Program-made: the position numbers and the translations under genes | Shown: piece after piece, positions 55,087 to 63,576 of the stretch | Layout: every line of letters starts with the position of its first letter | How positions within the stretch are numbered: position 1 is the first letter of the stretch | Source of the DNA: Thiohalocapsa sp. PB-PSB1 | GTDB taxonomy: Bacteria; Pseudomonadota; Gammaproteobacteria; Chromatiales; Chromatiaceae | DNA: 64,000 bases | NCBI GenBank assembly: GCA_016745215.1 | Contig: CP050890.1 | Location: 2,604,001 to 2,668,000 of the forward strand | Reading direction: 5' to 3' | Notes under the pieces: generated by a model | Database searches by the model: none | What the model saw: only the letters and a program-made list of their open reading frames with translations | Told to the model about the DNA's origin: nothing

Positions 55087-56355
55087 ATGAAGCAACCAGA
55101 GAATGTCGGATTCGTTTCTACCCGCTTTGCCGGCACCGACGGTGTGTCGCTGGAGTCCGCTAAATGGGCTGAAGTACTGTGGCAGGATGGGCATGTAAGT
55201 CATTGGTACGCGGGCGTTCTTGATCGCGATCCAGGGGTAAGTCTTTGTATACCAGAGGCTTTTTTTGATCATGCCGAGAACGCCTGGATCAATGCGCAAC
55301 TCTGGGGCCGCACGCGTCGCAGTGCCGAGGCCAGTCGCCGTATTCGCGAATTAGCAGAGTATTTGAAGGCGACGCTGTACGAATTCCGCGATCGTTTCGA
55401 GTTGGATGTTCTGATCATCCAGAACGCATTGACTATTCCGATGCATGTTCCGCTCGGAATCGCAATTACCGAGTTTCTGCTCGAGACGGCCATGCCGGCC
55501 ATCGCGCATCATCACGATTTCCAGTGGGAACGTCAGCGCTTCCAGATCTCTGCGGTGGATGACTATCTGGAAATGGCCTTTCCGCCGCGGGTGCCGCATC
55601 TTCAGCATGTTGTCATCAATCAGGCCGCGCGCGAGGAGATCGCCTGGCGCAAGGGCTTGCCGAGTCTGCTGGTGCCGAACGTCTTCGATTTTGAAAATCC
55701 GCCTGGGGAAACAGACGAGTATGCGGCCGATGTACGTTCCGCCCTCGGCCTGCTTGACGATGATCTGTTGATCTTGCAGCCTACGCGGATCGTGCCGCGC
55801 AAGGGCATCGAGAATGCGATCCATCTGATTCGCCGTTTGAAGTTACCGCGTTGCCATCTGGTCATTTCCCACGATAGTGGCGATGAGGGTATGGAGTATT
55901 CCCGCCAGATCCAGACTCTGGCGCAAGAAGAGGGAGTATCGCTCAAATTATTTGGTGAGCGCATGGCCGACCGTCGGCAATTGAATCAAGACGGGCGTAA
56001 GGTCTACGTGCTCAGCGACCTCTACCCGCATGCCGATCTGATTACTTTTCCAAGTCTATATGAGGGTTTCGGAAACGCGTTGTTGGAGTCGATCTACTTT
56101 CGCCGGCCGTTGGTCATTGGTCGCTACTCGGTTTATCAGCGAGATATCGAGCCCAAGGGTTTCCGATTACCGGCTATCGACGGCGTCATCGATCGTCGTG
56201 TTGTTGACGAAGCGCGCCGTATCATCCAACATCCGGATTATCGTGAAGAACTGGTAGAGCACAATTACCGGGTTGCCGGCCGCTTTTTCAGCTATCGGGT
56301 GTTGCGTGACAGTTTGCGCGGCATAATCAACAATATCCGCAACCTGACGGAGTAA
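55087..56355 (+). CDS. Glycosyltransferase of the sugar module
   Basis: 422-residue GT-B-fold glycosyltransferase. N-terminal VGFVSTRFAGTDGVSLESAK is a typical acceptor-side Gly loop; LDVLIIQNALTIPMHVPLGI and MPAIAHHHDFQWERQRF follow; the C-terminal half has ILQPTRIVPRKGIENAIHLI and ITFPSLYEGFGNALLESIYF with the EGFGNALLE donor motif. It precedes the sugar phosphorylase gene by 3 bases, so the two work on related glucosides. It may be similar to mannosylglucosylglycerate-type synthases (weak inference). Confidence 0.87.
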   Translation: MKQPENVGFVSTRFAGTDGVSLESAKWAEVLWQDGHVSHWYAGVLDRDPGVSLCIPEAFFDHAENAWINAQLWGRTRRSAEASRRIRELAEYLKATLYEFRDRFELDVLIIQNALTIPMHVPLGIAITEFLLETAMPAIAHHHDFQWERQRFQISAVDDYLEMAFPPRVPHLQHVVINQAAREEIAWRKGLPSLLVPNVFDFENPPGETDEYAADVRSALGLLDDDLLILQPTRIVPRKGIENAIHLIRRLKLPRCHLVISHDSGDEGMEYSRQIQTLAQEEGVSLKLFGERMADRRQLNQDGRKVYVLSDLYPHADLITFPSLYEGFGNALLESIYFRRPLVIGRYSVYQRDIEPKGFRLPAIDGVIDRRVVDEARRIIQHPDYREELVEHNYRVAGRFFSYRVLRDSLRGIINNIRNLTE

Positions 56356-56358
56356 GCT

Positions 56359-58173
56359 ATGCGCGCCGTCGATCGCCGCATCCTACAACGTATTCGCCGA
56401 CGTCTTGCCTTGCTGTATGGCGAGGATGTGCTGGAACGACTCATACAGAGACTTGCCCTAATCGTCGGTCGCTATGGAGTGGGCGTCACTTGCCCGGACG
56501 GCCAGGTCTGTGCGCGGTGGGATCAGCGTGATGCCGTGCTTATCTGCTATGGGGATATGCTCAGCGCGGAGCATCTAGGCGATCTTGACGAACCGCCATT
56601 GGCAACATTACACAAATTTCTGCGCAAACATGTTGGTGATGCAGTCTCCGCGGTTCATGTGCTGCCCTTCTTTCCCTACAGTTCCGACGATGGCTTTTCG
56701 GTGATCGACTATCGATCCGTCGATCCGGCGCTGGGAACTTGGCATGAAATTCAAAGTCTGGGCGAGGACTATCGGCTGATGGTGGACTTGGTGATTAACC
56801 ATGTTTCCAGCCAGAGCAACTGGTTTCGCAACTACTGCCTCGGCTTGGCCCCAGAACGCCACTACTTTATCGAAGTTGATTTCGACACGGACCTCAGTGC
56901 CGTTACCCGCCCGAGAACGTCGCCATTGTTACGCTCGGTGCAAACCCCTGGTGGAGAGCGTCATGTTTGGGCTACATTCAGTCACGACCAGATTGATGTT
57001 AACTTTGCCAACCCGGATGTGCTGTTTGAATTTCTGGATATCCTACTGTTCTATGTTCATAACGGCATACAGATTATCCGCCTTGATGCCATCGCCTACC
57101 TTTGGAAAGAGATCGGTACCAGTTGCATTCATCTTCCGCAGACGCATGAAGTTGTTAAGTTATTACGCGATCTGATGGAGATGTTGGAGCCAGGAATGGT
57201 GTTACTGACTGAAACTAATGTCCCGCACACAGAGAATGTCAGCTATTTCGGCAATGGTGACGAGGCGCACATGGTCTACCAATTCAGCCTGCCGCCACTG
57301 CTGTTGCACGCTTTGTCCACCGGTAATGCCTCTTACCTAACCGATTGGGCCAATAATTTGGAGGCACCACCGCCTGGCTGCAGCTACTTCAACTTTACCG
57401 CATCTCATGATGGCATCGGTGTGCGACCGTTGGAGGGGCTGCTGCCTCAGGATGAATTTGATGCCCTGGTCGCGGCCGTTGAGCAGCGTGGTGGTCTCGT
57501 CAGTCGGCGCAGCAATCCAGATGGTTCAGTGACCCCATATGAACTCAATATCACGTATTTCGACGCGGTGGGTGTTCCTGGAGATTTGGACGCTTCCATT
57601 GAGCGTTTCTTGTGCTCGCAGACGATTATGATGAGCCTGCAGGGTATTCCCGGCATTTACTTCAACAGCCTACTTGGTGCCTCGAACAACCTTGCCGGCG
57701 TTGAAGAGACCGGTCGTGCGCGTACGATCAATCGTCAGAAATGGACCGAGTCTGAATTGGCAGCAATGCTCTCGGATGGATCGAAGCATCAGGCTCGCCG
57801 TGTACTTCCGGAGTATTTGCGTCGGCTGAATTTACGCCGTGAACGTCCAGCTTTCCATCCAGATGCACCGCAACAGGTGCTGGACCTCCCATTGGGGTTT
57901 TTTGGCGTGCGTCGTGATGCTGTTGACGGTGCAGAGCGATTATGGATGATCGCGAACCTGACTGATGCCCCGCTGTCGGTTGCCATGAGTCGTCTTGACC
58001 GTGGTTGGAAACGACATCGGTGGAGTGATCTGATTGGCGAGTGGGTGCAGACTGCCGAAGAGTTGTCGGCGAAGCTCCTATTCGAGCCATACCAGGTGGT
58101 TTGGCTGATAGCCGAAGATCAGCCCGCTGAGGCTTTGCCAGAGCATGAGGACGGCTCCGGCGAAACAGAGTGA
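56359..58173 (+). CDS. GH13_18 sugar phosphorylase (sucrose/glucosylglycerate type)
   Basis: 604-residue glycoside hydrolase family 13 enzyme of the sucrose phosphorylase group. VHVLPFFPYSSDDGFSVIDY is its hallmark; catalytic residues lie in IIRLDAIAYLWKEIG (Asp nucleophile), VLLTETNVPHTENVS (Glu acid/base) and NFTASHDGIGVRPLEG (Asp stabiliser). These enzymes split sucrose, sucrose-6-phosphate, glucosylglycerol or 2-O-glucosylglycerate with phosphate, giving glucose-1-phosphate. Which substrate applies cannot be set here. A glycosyltransferase lies upstream and a GT/HAD pair is divergent, suggesting synthesis and recycling of one alpha-glucoside. Confidence 0.92.
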   Translation: MRAVDRRILQRIRRRLALLYGEDVLERLIQRLALIVGRYGVGVTCPDGQVCARWDQRDAVLICYGDMLSAEHLGDLDEPPLATLHKFLRKHVGDAVSAVHVLPFFPYSSDDGFSVIDYRSVDPALGTWHEIQSLGEDYRLMVDLVINHVSSQSNWFRNYCLGLAPERHYFIEVDFDTDLSAVTRPRTSPLLRSVQTPGGERHVWATFSHDQIDVNFANPDVLFEFLDILLFYVHNGIQIIRLDAIAYLWKEIGTSCIHLPQTHEVVKLLRDLMEMLEPGMVLLTETNVPHTENVSYFGNGDEAHMVYQFSLPPLLLHALSTGNASYLTDWANNLEAPPPGCSYFNFTASHDGIGVRPLEGLLPQDEFDALVAAVEQRGGLVSRRSNPDGSVTPYELNITYFDAVGVPGDLDASIERFLCSQTIMMSLQGIPGIYFNSLLGASNNLAGVEETGRARTINRQKWTESELAAMLSDGSKHQARRVLPEYLRRLNLRRERPAFHPDAPQQVLDLPLGFFGVRRDAVDGAERLWMIANLTDAPLSVAMSRLDRGWKRHRWSDLIGEWVQTAEELSAKLLFEPYQVVWLIAEDQPAEALPEHEDGSGETE

Positions 58174-58285
58174 ATGCATGCACGATATAGAGCAAACTTT
58201 AACTACTTGTTGATTGGTAGCCAGCAAGAGATCCGTCTTGCTCCACGGCAGCTGCCAACCTATCGGCAACACGAGTGATGGTTTG

Positions 58286-58558
58286 ATGAATCTGCGACGC
58301 CTTCTTCTTTTTTTCGCCACAGGCATGCTGCTTGTCGCTTGCGGCGGCACTCCAAACTCTAATACCGGCGATCAACTCCACGTCAGTTGCTTGGAAAAGC
58401 CCAGCACTGGCATTTGTCGAAAGGCCAAGCCCGCGGTCTACTATGACTACGAGTCTGACAGTTGCCTGCGCTTCAATTGGGGAGGATGTGGCGATAATGT
58501 ACCTTTTCGTAATATGGAAGAGTGTGTAAAGACCTGTGGCGGGCGAGCTCAGCCTTAG
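58286..58558 (+). CDS. Lipoprotein with Kunitz/BPTI-type domain
   Basis: 90-residue lipoprotein. The signal LRRLLLFFATGMLLVAC ends in lipobox LVAC with Cys19. Residues 35-84 carry six cysteines (35, 44, 60, 68, 80, 84) with gaps of 8, 15, 7, 11 and 3, against 8, 15, 7, 12 and 3 in BPTI. Supporting text is CLEKPSTGIC, YYDYESDSCLRF, NWGGCGDN and EECVKTC. The residue after the second Cys, the P1 site in Kunitz inhibitors, is Arg45, so trypsin-like proteases would be the predicted target. Kunitz domains are chiefly animal proteins and sporadic in bacteria. A Ycf46-like ATPase gene follows after 12 bases. Confidence 0.85.
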   Translation: MNLRRLLLFFATGMLLVACGGTPNSNTGDQLHVSCLEKPSTGICRKAKPAVYYDYESDSCLRFNWGGCGDNVPFRNMEECVKTCGGRAQP

Positions 58559-58570
58559 CTGCATTGAAAT

Positions 58571-60067
58571 ATGACTGACCTGCATGACTTGGAGTTGATG
58601 CTGCGTTCGGAAACGCCGATCCTGCTGATTGAGTCCCTGGAGGAGCCACGCATTATGCAATTGTTTACGCGTTTGGCGCTGCGCCTCGAGCAGAAGGTGT
58701 TCGGCTGGACGTTGACCGAGGGATTACGACGCGTCGAATACGAACTTGCGTCGGACCAACAACTTGCTGCTCCAGCGGCAGTACTGCGTCACATCAAGTG
58801 TACCTTTGAGCCTGGCATCTATTTGCTGTTGGATTTTCATCCATTTCTGGGCGAGCCCCTGCACGTGCGGTTAATGAAGGAGATTGCGCAGAACTTCGAG
58901 CAGCTGCCACGTCGGTTGGTACTGGTGAGCCATGCGCTGCAAACGCCTCCTGAGCTACGCCATCTCGCTGCCGGTTTCAGTCTTCGGCTGCCGGATCGCA
59001 ATCGCTTGCTCACGCTCATTCGAGAAGAGGCCCAGCGTTGGCAGCATGCGGCTCCGAACCGTAGCTTTCGTGCCAGCCGAGACGCCGTTGATCAGCTTTC
59101 GCAAAATCTCCTCGGTGTTACCGAGTCTGATGCTCGCCGCCTGATTCGTAACGCGATTGTTAAAGATGGTGCCATTACGGAGTCAGATGTGGCGGACGTG
59201 ACCAAAGCTAAGTATGAATTGCTGAGCCCCGATGGTGCAGTGTCATTCGAGTACGATACTGCAAATTTCGGCGATTTGGCCGGGTTGAGCAACCTGAAGG
59301 CTTGGGTTGATCGACGTCGCGATGCCCTGTTGGCCTCAAACCAACCGAGCTTTGGTACCGCCGATCGACCGAAGGGCATCATGTTGCTCGGCGTGCAGGG
59401 AAGTGGCAAGAGCCTGGCGGCGAAAGCCGTGGCTGGACGCTTTGGTGTCCCGTTACTACGACTCGACTTTGGTGTCCTATACAACAAGTACATCGGCGAA
59501 AGTGAGCGCAATCTGCGTGATGCTTTGCGTACCGCTGAAGTCATGGCGCCCTGTGTTCTTTGGCTCGACGAGATCGAGAAGGGCCTTTCCAGTAGCAGTA
59601 GTGACGATGGCGGCCCGACCCGGCGCATACTTGGATCGCTGTTGACTTGGATGGCGGAACGAGAGGCAGGCGTGTTTATTGTTGCCACCTCGAATGACAT
59701 CTCGCAATTGCCGCCGGAGTTGGTGCGCAAGGGGCGTCTGGACGAGATCTTCTTCGTCGATTTGCCGGATGTTGAGGCGCGCCGGGAAATCTTCCGCATC
59801 CATCTTCAGCGGCGTGGGCTGAATGCCTCCAGCTTCGATCTTGATCAACTCGCTGAGGCGAGCGATGGCTTCTCCGGCGCCGGTATCGAACAAGCGGTTG
59901 TTTCGGCGCTGTATGCTGTCCGTACCTGTGATGCAAGCCTGAGCGGCGGCCCAAGCACGGCACAGGTGCTGGCTGAGATTCAAGGTACACAGCCGTTGTC
60001 GGTGGTTATGGATCGGCAGATTAATGTGCTGCGGCAGTGGGCAAGCGGGCGCACGGTGCCGGCCTGA
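58571..60067 (+). CDS. AAA+ ATPase, Ycf46-like
   Basis: 498-residue cytoplasmic ATPase. Residues 1-240 form a non-catalytic N-terminal domain (TPILLIESLEEPRIMQLFTR) usual for the Ycf46 group. The AAA+ core has MLLGVQGSGKSLAAKAVAG (Walker A), CVLWLDEIEKGL (Walker B), VFIVATSNDISQLPPELVRK (sensor 1 and Arg finger) and FSGAGIEQAV (sensor 2 region). Ycf46 proteins occur in cyanobacteria, algae plastids and many bacteria; function is poorly known, with suggested links to CO2 or redox control. It is co-directional with the Kunitz lipoprotein and convergent with moeB (16-base gap). Confidence 0.88.
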   Translation: MTDLHDLELMLRSETPILLIESLEEPRIMQLFTRLALRLEQKVFGWTLTEGLRRVEYELASDQQLAAPAAVLRHIKCTFEPGIYLLLDFHPFLGEPLHVRLMKEIAQNFEQLPRRLVLVSHALQTPPELRHLAAGFSLRLPDRNRLLTLIREEAQRWQHAAPNRSFRASRDAVDQLSQNLLGVTESDARRLIRNAIVKDGAITESDVADVTKAKYELLSPDGAVSFEYDTANFGDLAGLSNLKAWVDRRRDALLASNQPSFGTADRPKGIMLLGVQGSGKSLAAKAVAGRFGVPLLRLDFGVLYNKYIGESERNLRDALRTAEVMAPCVLWLDEIEKGLSSSSSDDGGPTRRILGSLLTWMAEREAGVFIVATSNDISQLPPELVRKGRLDEIFFVDLPDVEARREIFRIHLQRRGLNASSFDLDQLAEASDGFSGAGIEQAVVSALYAVRTCDASLSGGPSTAQVLAEIQGTQPLSVVMDRQINVLRQWASGRTVPA

Positions 60068-60083
60068 CAGCAACTCCTATTGT

Positions 60084-60905
60084 TCAGCGACCGCCGCAGA
60101 TTTTGCAAGCGGGGTCGTTGGATAGGCGCACTTCGCGCCACTCCATGTTCCATGCATCAAGCAACAGCAGGCGGCCGAACAGGGGCTGACCTAGACCGGT
60201 GAGTATCTTGATGGCTTCCGTGGCCTGGATGCTTCCGACGATTCCAACTAACGGTGCGAGTACGCCACTTTGCTCGCAGGTGTCTTCCTGCTCACCCTGG
60301 CTGGGAAAAAGACATTGGTAGCAGGGTTCGCCAGGTTGTCCAGAGAAGACGCACACTTGGCCTTCGCCGCGGATGGCGGCACCAGAGACCAGCGGGATGC
60401 GTTGCGCGACGCAGGCGGCATTGACGGCAAAGCGAGTTGCGAAGTTGTCACAGCAGTCAACGACGAGATCGACGCGCTTGGTGAGCCTGGCGAGCCTTTC
60501 AGTATTGAGGCTTGCCTTGACTGGTTCGAGTCGGATGTCGGGATTCAGCGCGCGAAGGGTATCGATGGCGGAATCGACCTTGGTACGACCGATATCTGCA
60601 TTCGAATGCAACAATTGCCGTTGAAGGTTAGAGAGATCCACGGCATCGAAGTCTGCAAGCAGCAGCCTGCCGACACCGGCAGCGGCGAGGTACATAGCGG
60701 TGGGTGAGCCCAAGCCGCCAAGACCGACGATGAGCACTGTTGCGTCGATTAGCTGCTGCTGCCCATCGCGTCCAAGCCCTGGTAGCATAATCTGTCGGCT
60801 GTAACGCAGTAATTGTTCGTCGTTCAAATCACCGCCGCCAAGGAGCCCAAGAGGGGCGCTGTCCCGTGCTGTCTGAGCTGGCATCGATGAAATGCCGCCA
60901 GCCAT
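60084..60905 (-). CDS. moeB: MoeB/ThiF-family adenylyltransferase
   Basis: 273-residue E1-like enzyme that adenylates the C-terminus of a ubiquitin-like sulfur carrier (MoaD or ThiS). LLRYSRQIMLPGLGRDGQQQ and VLIVGLGGLGSPTAMYLAAA (ATP loop) are typical; DAVDLSNLQRQLLHSNADIG supplies the Arg and Asp; CCDNFATRF and LVGIVGSIQATEAIKIL follow. Cys pairs in CYQC and CKIC bind zinc. Either MoeB (molybdopterin) or ThiF (thiamine) is possible; the last gene of the hemA-prfA-prmC run favours MoeB, a common arrangement. The ATG has GGGAAG upstream. Confidence 0.92.
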   Translation of the reverse strand: MAGGISSMPAQTARDSAPLGLLGGGDLNDEQLLRYSRQIMLPGLGRDGQQQLIDATVLIVGLGGLGSPTAMYLAAAGVGRLLLADFDAVDLSNLQRQLLHSNADIGRTKVDSAIDTLRALNPDIRLEPVKASLNTERLARLTKRVDLVVDCCDNFATRFAVNAACVAQRIPLVSGAAIRGEGQVCVFSGQPGEPCYQCLFPSQGEQEDTCEQSGVLAPLVGIVGSIQATEAIKILTGLGQPLFGRLLLLDAWNMEWREVRLSNDPACKICGGR

Positions 60906-60959
60906 TAGCTTCCCGACGCCCAGTTATTGGTTCCCCGGTTATTGGTCCAAAGCCCTGGC

Positions 60960-61370
60960 TCATAAATACCGCCGCCAATGCTCCGGGCGTTGGTCACGGC
61001 AACCATGCTCCAGCGCCTGATAACGCTTGGCGAAGACGAGATGATGGCAATTGTTGTACCCGCCCCGGTAGCCGCCGTTTTCGCGGAAGGTTTCTTCGGT
61101 GTAATAGTGCAGCGCGCGCTTGATCCGGAATATCAGGCCATTGTCCAAGTGCAGGCCGAGTTCGCTGAGAGCGTTCTCAATTTCCTGCAGGCAGATTTTT
61201 TGTAGATCATAGCAGACATTGAGCTGGATCGGTGTTATAGGATCAGTAGCCAGCACGCCTTCGACCTGCTCCAGAAACTCCGCGGCGGAGCGGGCGTCGT
61301 TGCGCTCGGGGTGCAGATCCCGGAAATGGATCTGTCGCTGTTTGATTCGGTCAGTGTCAGTGATGTCCAT
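60960..61370 (-). CDS. Conserved-looking hypothetical protein
   Basis: 136-residue soluble protein between prmC and moeB that I do not recognise. It opens with IKQRQIHFRDLHPERNDARS, then AAEFLEQVEGVLATDPITPI and LNVCYDLQKICLQEIENALS, and has a Tyr/His/Asn-rich end (YYTEETFRENGGYRGGYNNC and HHLVFAKRYQALEHGC). Predicted mostly helical. No signal peptide or domain. Its place inside a conserved operon suggests it is real. The gap to prmC is about 160 bases. Confidence 0.7.
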   Translation of the reverse strand: MDITDTDRIKQRQIHFRDLHPERNDARSAAEFLEQVEGVLATDPITPIQLNVCYDLQKICLQEIENALSELGLHLDNGLIFRIKRALHYYTEETFRENGGYRGGYNNCHHLVFAKRYQALEHGCRDQRPEHWRRYL

Positions 61371-61527
61371 GGTTTATGTATGCTAATGCAGAGGAAGAAA
61401 TAGTCAACGGTAAAAACGAAAAAAATTCTTAAAGTGTGGCTCCATCAGGATTTCAGTCTGGTCGTTGATGGTGATCATTTTGCCCAAGTCGATCAAATAT
61501 CATCTCGGTGAAAGCGGGCTCACTGCT

Positions 61528-62412
61528 TTATTTGCTATTACGAATCCCAGTGCTGACGCGTTCGTGCCCGGAGAGATCGCGATGGGTTGCTATTTCCGTG
61601 AAGCCGGCCTGCTGCAATAACCTGCGCACTGAAGCACCCTGGTTCCAGCCGTGCTCAATGGCGATCCAGCCTCCGATGCGTAGGCGCGTGGGGGCCTGGG
61701 CGATAATGGCGCGAATAGCGCTGAGACCGTCAGCGCCCGCGGTGAGCGCAGTTCGCGGCTCGAAGCGGAGATCTCCGCATCGCAAGTGTGAATCCTGTTC
61801 ACGCACATAAGGGGGATTGCTGACGATGGCATCGAGACTGGCTGGCGCTAGGGCGCGAAGCCAATCGCCACGAACGATATGCATACGTTTCAGTCCGAGT
61901 CGGCGTACGTTGGCGGCGGCAACACCCGCGGCGTCAGCACATCGCTCAATGGCAATTAGGGTCCACGCCGGTCGTTCGTTTGCCAGCGCTGCGGCGATGG
62001 CGCCGCTGCCGGTGCCGAGGTCAGCGCAGAGAACGTTGCGTTTTGCAGGCAAAGCGGCTAATGCGCATTCGACTACCAGTTCGGTGTCTGGGCGCGGAAT
62101 CAGCGTTGCTGCCGCGACCTCCAGTGATAATCCCCAGAACTCGCGTCGACCGAGGATGTAGGCTATGGGTTCACCCCGGGCGCGGCGTTCGATGAGTTGT
62201 CGATACTGTGCTTGCTGGGTGAGTTGCAGGGTTCGTTCTGGCCAGGCGATCAGCTCGGCACGGCTGGTTGCCAGCACCTCAGATAGCAGCAGTTGGGCCT
62301 CGAACTGGACGTCGTTTCGAACATTGTCGTTAGGTTCGTCCTTGATTGTGGTTTTGATATTTGCTGCGAGTGTTGCGATGCCTTCCTTCAGGGCTTTGCT
62401 GTAAGTACACAA
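61528..62412 (-). CDS. prmC: Release factor glutamine methyltransferase PrmC
   Basis: 294-residue SAM methyltransferase that modifies the GGQ glutamine of release factors. The family block is GEPIAYILGRREFWGL, then LIPRPDTELVVECAL, CADLGTGSGAIAAALANERP (SAM site) and DAIVSNPPYVRE with the NPPY motif. No ATG opens this frame. I take TTG at 62412, which has GGAG 5 bases upstream and matches the usual length; TTGs at 62433 and 62454 are alternatives. The 5' end lies in a 21-base tandem repeat. prfA, encoding its substrate, is directly upstream. Confidence 0.92.
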   Translation of the reverse strand: MCTYSKALKEGIATLAANIKTTIKDEPNDNVRNDVQFEAQLLLSEVLATSRAELIAWPERTLQLTQQAQYRQLIERRARGEPIAYILGRREFWGLSLEVAAATLIPRPDTELVVECALAALPAKRNVLCADLGTGSGAIAAALANERPAWTLIAIERCADAAGVAAANVRRLGLKRMHIVRGDWLRALAPASLDAIVSNPPYVREQDSHLRCGDLRFEPRTALTAGADGLSAIRAIIAQAPTRLRIGGWIAIEHGWNQGASVRRLLQQAGFTEIATHRDLSGHERVSTGIRNSK

Positions 62413-62463
62413 ATCATCTCCGTAAGCACACAAATCGTCGCAGCAGGTGCGCAATTCGTCTGA
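62401..62463. repeat. Three degenerate 21-bp tandem repeats at the prmC start
   Basis: Units at 62401-62421, 62422-62442 and 62443-62463 begin GTAAGTACACAAATCATCTC, GTAAGCACACAAATCGTCGC and GCAGGTGCGCAATTCGTCTG. Units one and two match at about 17 of 21 positions. Each carries a TTG in frame with prmC on the minus strand, so the repeat multiplies possible start codons. In protein terms it gives seven-residue repeats (CAYGDDL, CTYSKAL). Confidence 0.6.
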
Positions 62464-62496
62464 ATGTACAAATCGAGTTTCGATGTGCTTGCCCTT

Positions 62497-63576
62497 TCAG
62501 TCTGTCATCAAATCTGCGAGCTGGTCCGCTTGATGCTCTTGGCGCAGAGGCTCGATGACTTGTGACAGGTTCCCGATCATGATTTCGTCGAGTTTATACA
62601 ACGTGAGATTGATGCGGTGGTCGGTCAGCCGATTTTGCGGGAAATTATAGGTTCGGATGCGCTCGGAGCGGTCGCCACTGCCGACCTGTATTCGACGTGA
62701 TTGACTTCGCTCGGCGGTTTGTGCATCGACTGCCTGCGCCAGCAGTTTAGCCTGCAACAGCGACATGGCGCGGGCACGGTTCTTGTGTTGCGATCGCTCG
62801 TCTTGGCATTCCACCACCACGCCGCTCGGCAGATGTGTGATGCGCACAGCAGAGTCCGTCTTGTTGACGTGTTGACCACCGGCACCGGAGGCACGATAGG
62901 TATCCACACGCAGGTCACTGCCATCGATCTGAATCTGATCGATGGATTCCACCTCGGGAAGAATGGCAACAGTGCAGGCCGACGTGTGCACTCGGCCCTG
63001 GGATTCGGTTTCAGGAACACGTTGGACGCGATGGGCGCCTGATTCGAATTTGAGATTGGCATAGACGCCGCTGCCGCTGATGCGTGCGACAACCTCCTTG
63101 AAGCCGCCCAATTCGCCTTCGCTTTCGCTCACCACCTCGTGTTGCCAGCCACGGGACTCAGCGAAGCGCAGATACATCCGCAGCAGGTCAGCCGCGAACA
63201 ACGCTGCTTCTGCTCCGCCGGTTCCGGCGCGTACTTCCAGAAAGACATTGCGCTGATCGTTCGGATCTGGCGGCAGCAGCAGTTGATGCAATCGCGGCTC
63301 CAAGGCATCTCGGCGCTCCTCGGCAATGGCCAGTTCCTCGCGGGCAAGTTCTGCCATCTCCTTGTCGGCCAGCATCTCCTGATCTGCCTTGATCTCCTGC
63401 TCGACGCCGCAATACTGATCATAGCACTCTACTATTGGCGCAAGTTGTGCGTATTCACGCCCAAGTTCGCGGTATAGATTTTGGTCATTTTGTGTTTCTG
63501 GGGCAGCGAGCAGCGCGGTGACTTCGCTAAAGCGTTCGCTTAAGCGCTCGAGTTTGCCGCGTATAGACGCATTCAT
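62497..63576 (-). CDS. prfA: Peptide chain release factor 1
   Basis: 359-residue class I release factor for UAA and UAG. The catalytic motif GGQ lies in RASGAGGQHVNKTDSAVRIT; the stop-codon reading region PETESQGRVHTSACTV contains the PxT-type tripeptide region; KNRARAMSLLQAKL and RTYNFPQNRLTDHRINLTLY are strongly conserved. Full length. The ATG overlaps the hemA stop as ATGA and prmC follows, the classic hemA-prfA-prmC operon. Confidence 0.97.
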   Translation of the reverse strand: MNASIRGKLERLSERFSEVTALLAAPETQNDQNLYRELGREYAQLAPIVECYDQYCGVEQEIKADQEMLADKEMAELAREELAIAEERRDALEPRLHQLLLPPDPNDQRNVFLEVRAGTGGAEAALFAADLLRMYLRFAESRGWQHEVVSESEGELGGFKEVVARISGSGVYANLKFESGAHRVQRVPETESQGRVHTSACTVAILPEVESIDQIQIDGSDLRVDTYRASGAGGQHVNKTDSAVRITHLPSGVVVECQDERSQHKNRARAMSLLQAKLLAQAVDAQTAERSQSRRIQVGSGDRSERIRTYNFPQNRLTDHRINLTLYKLDEIMIGNLSQVIEPLRQEHQADQLADLMTD

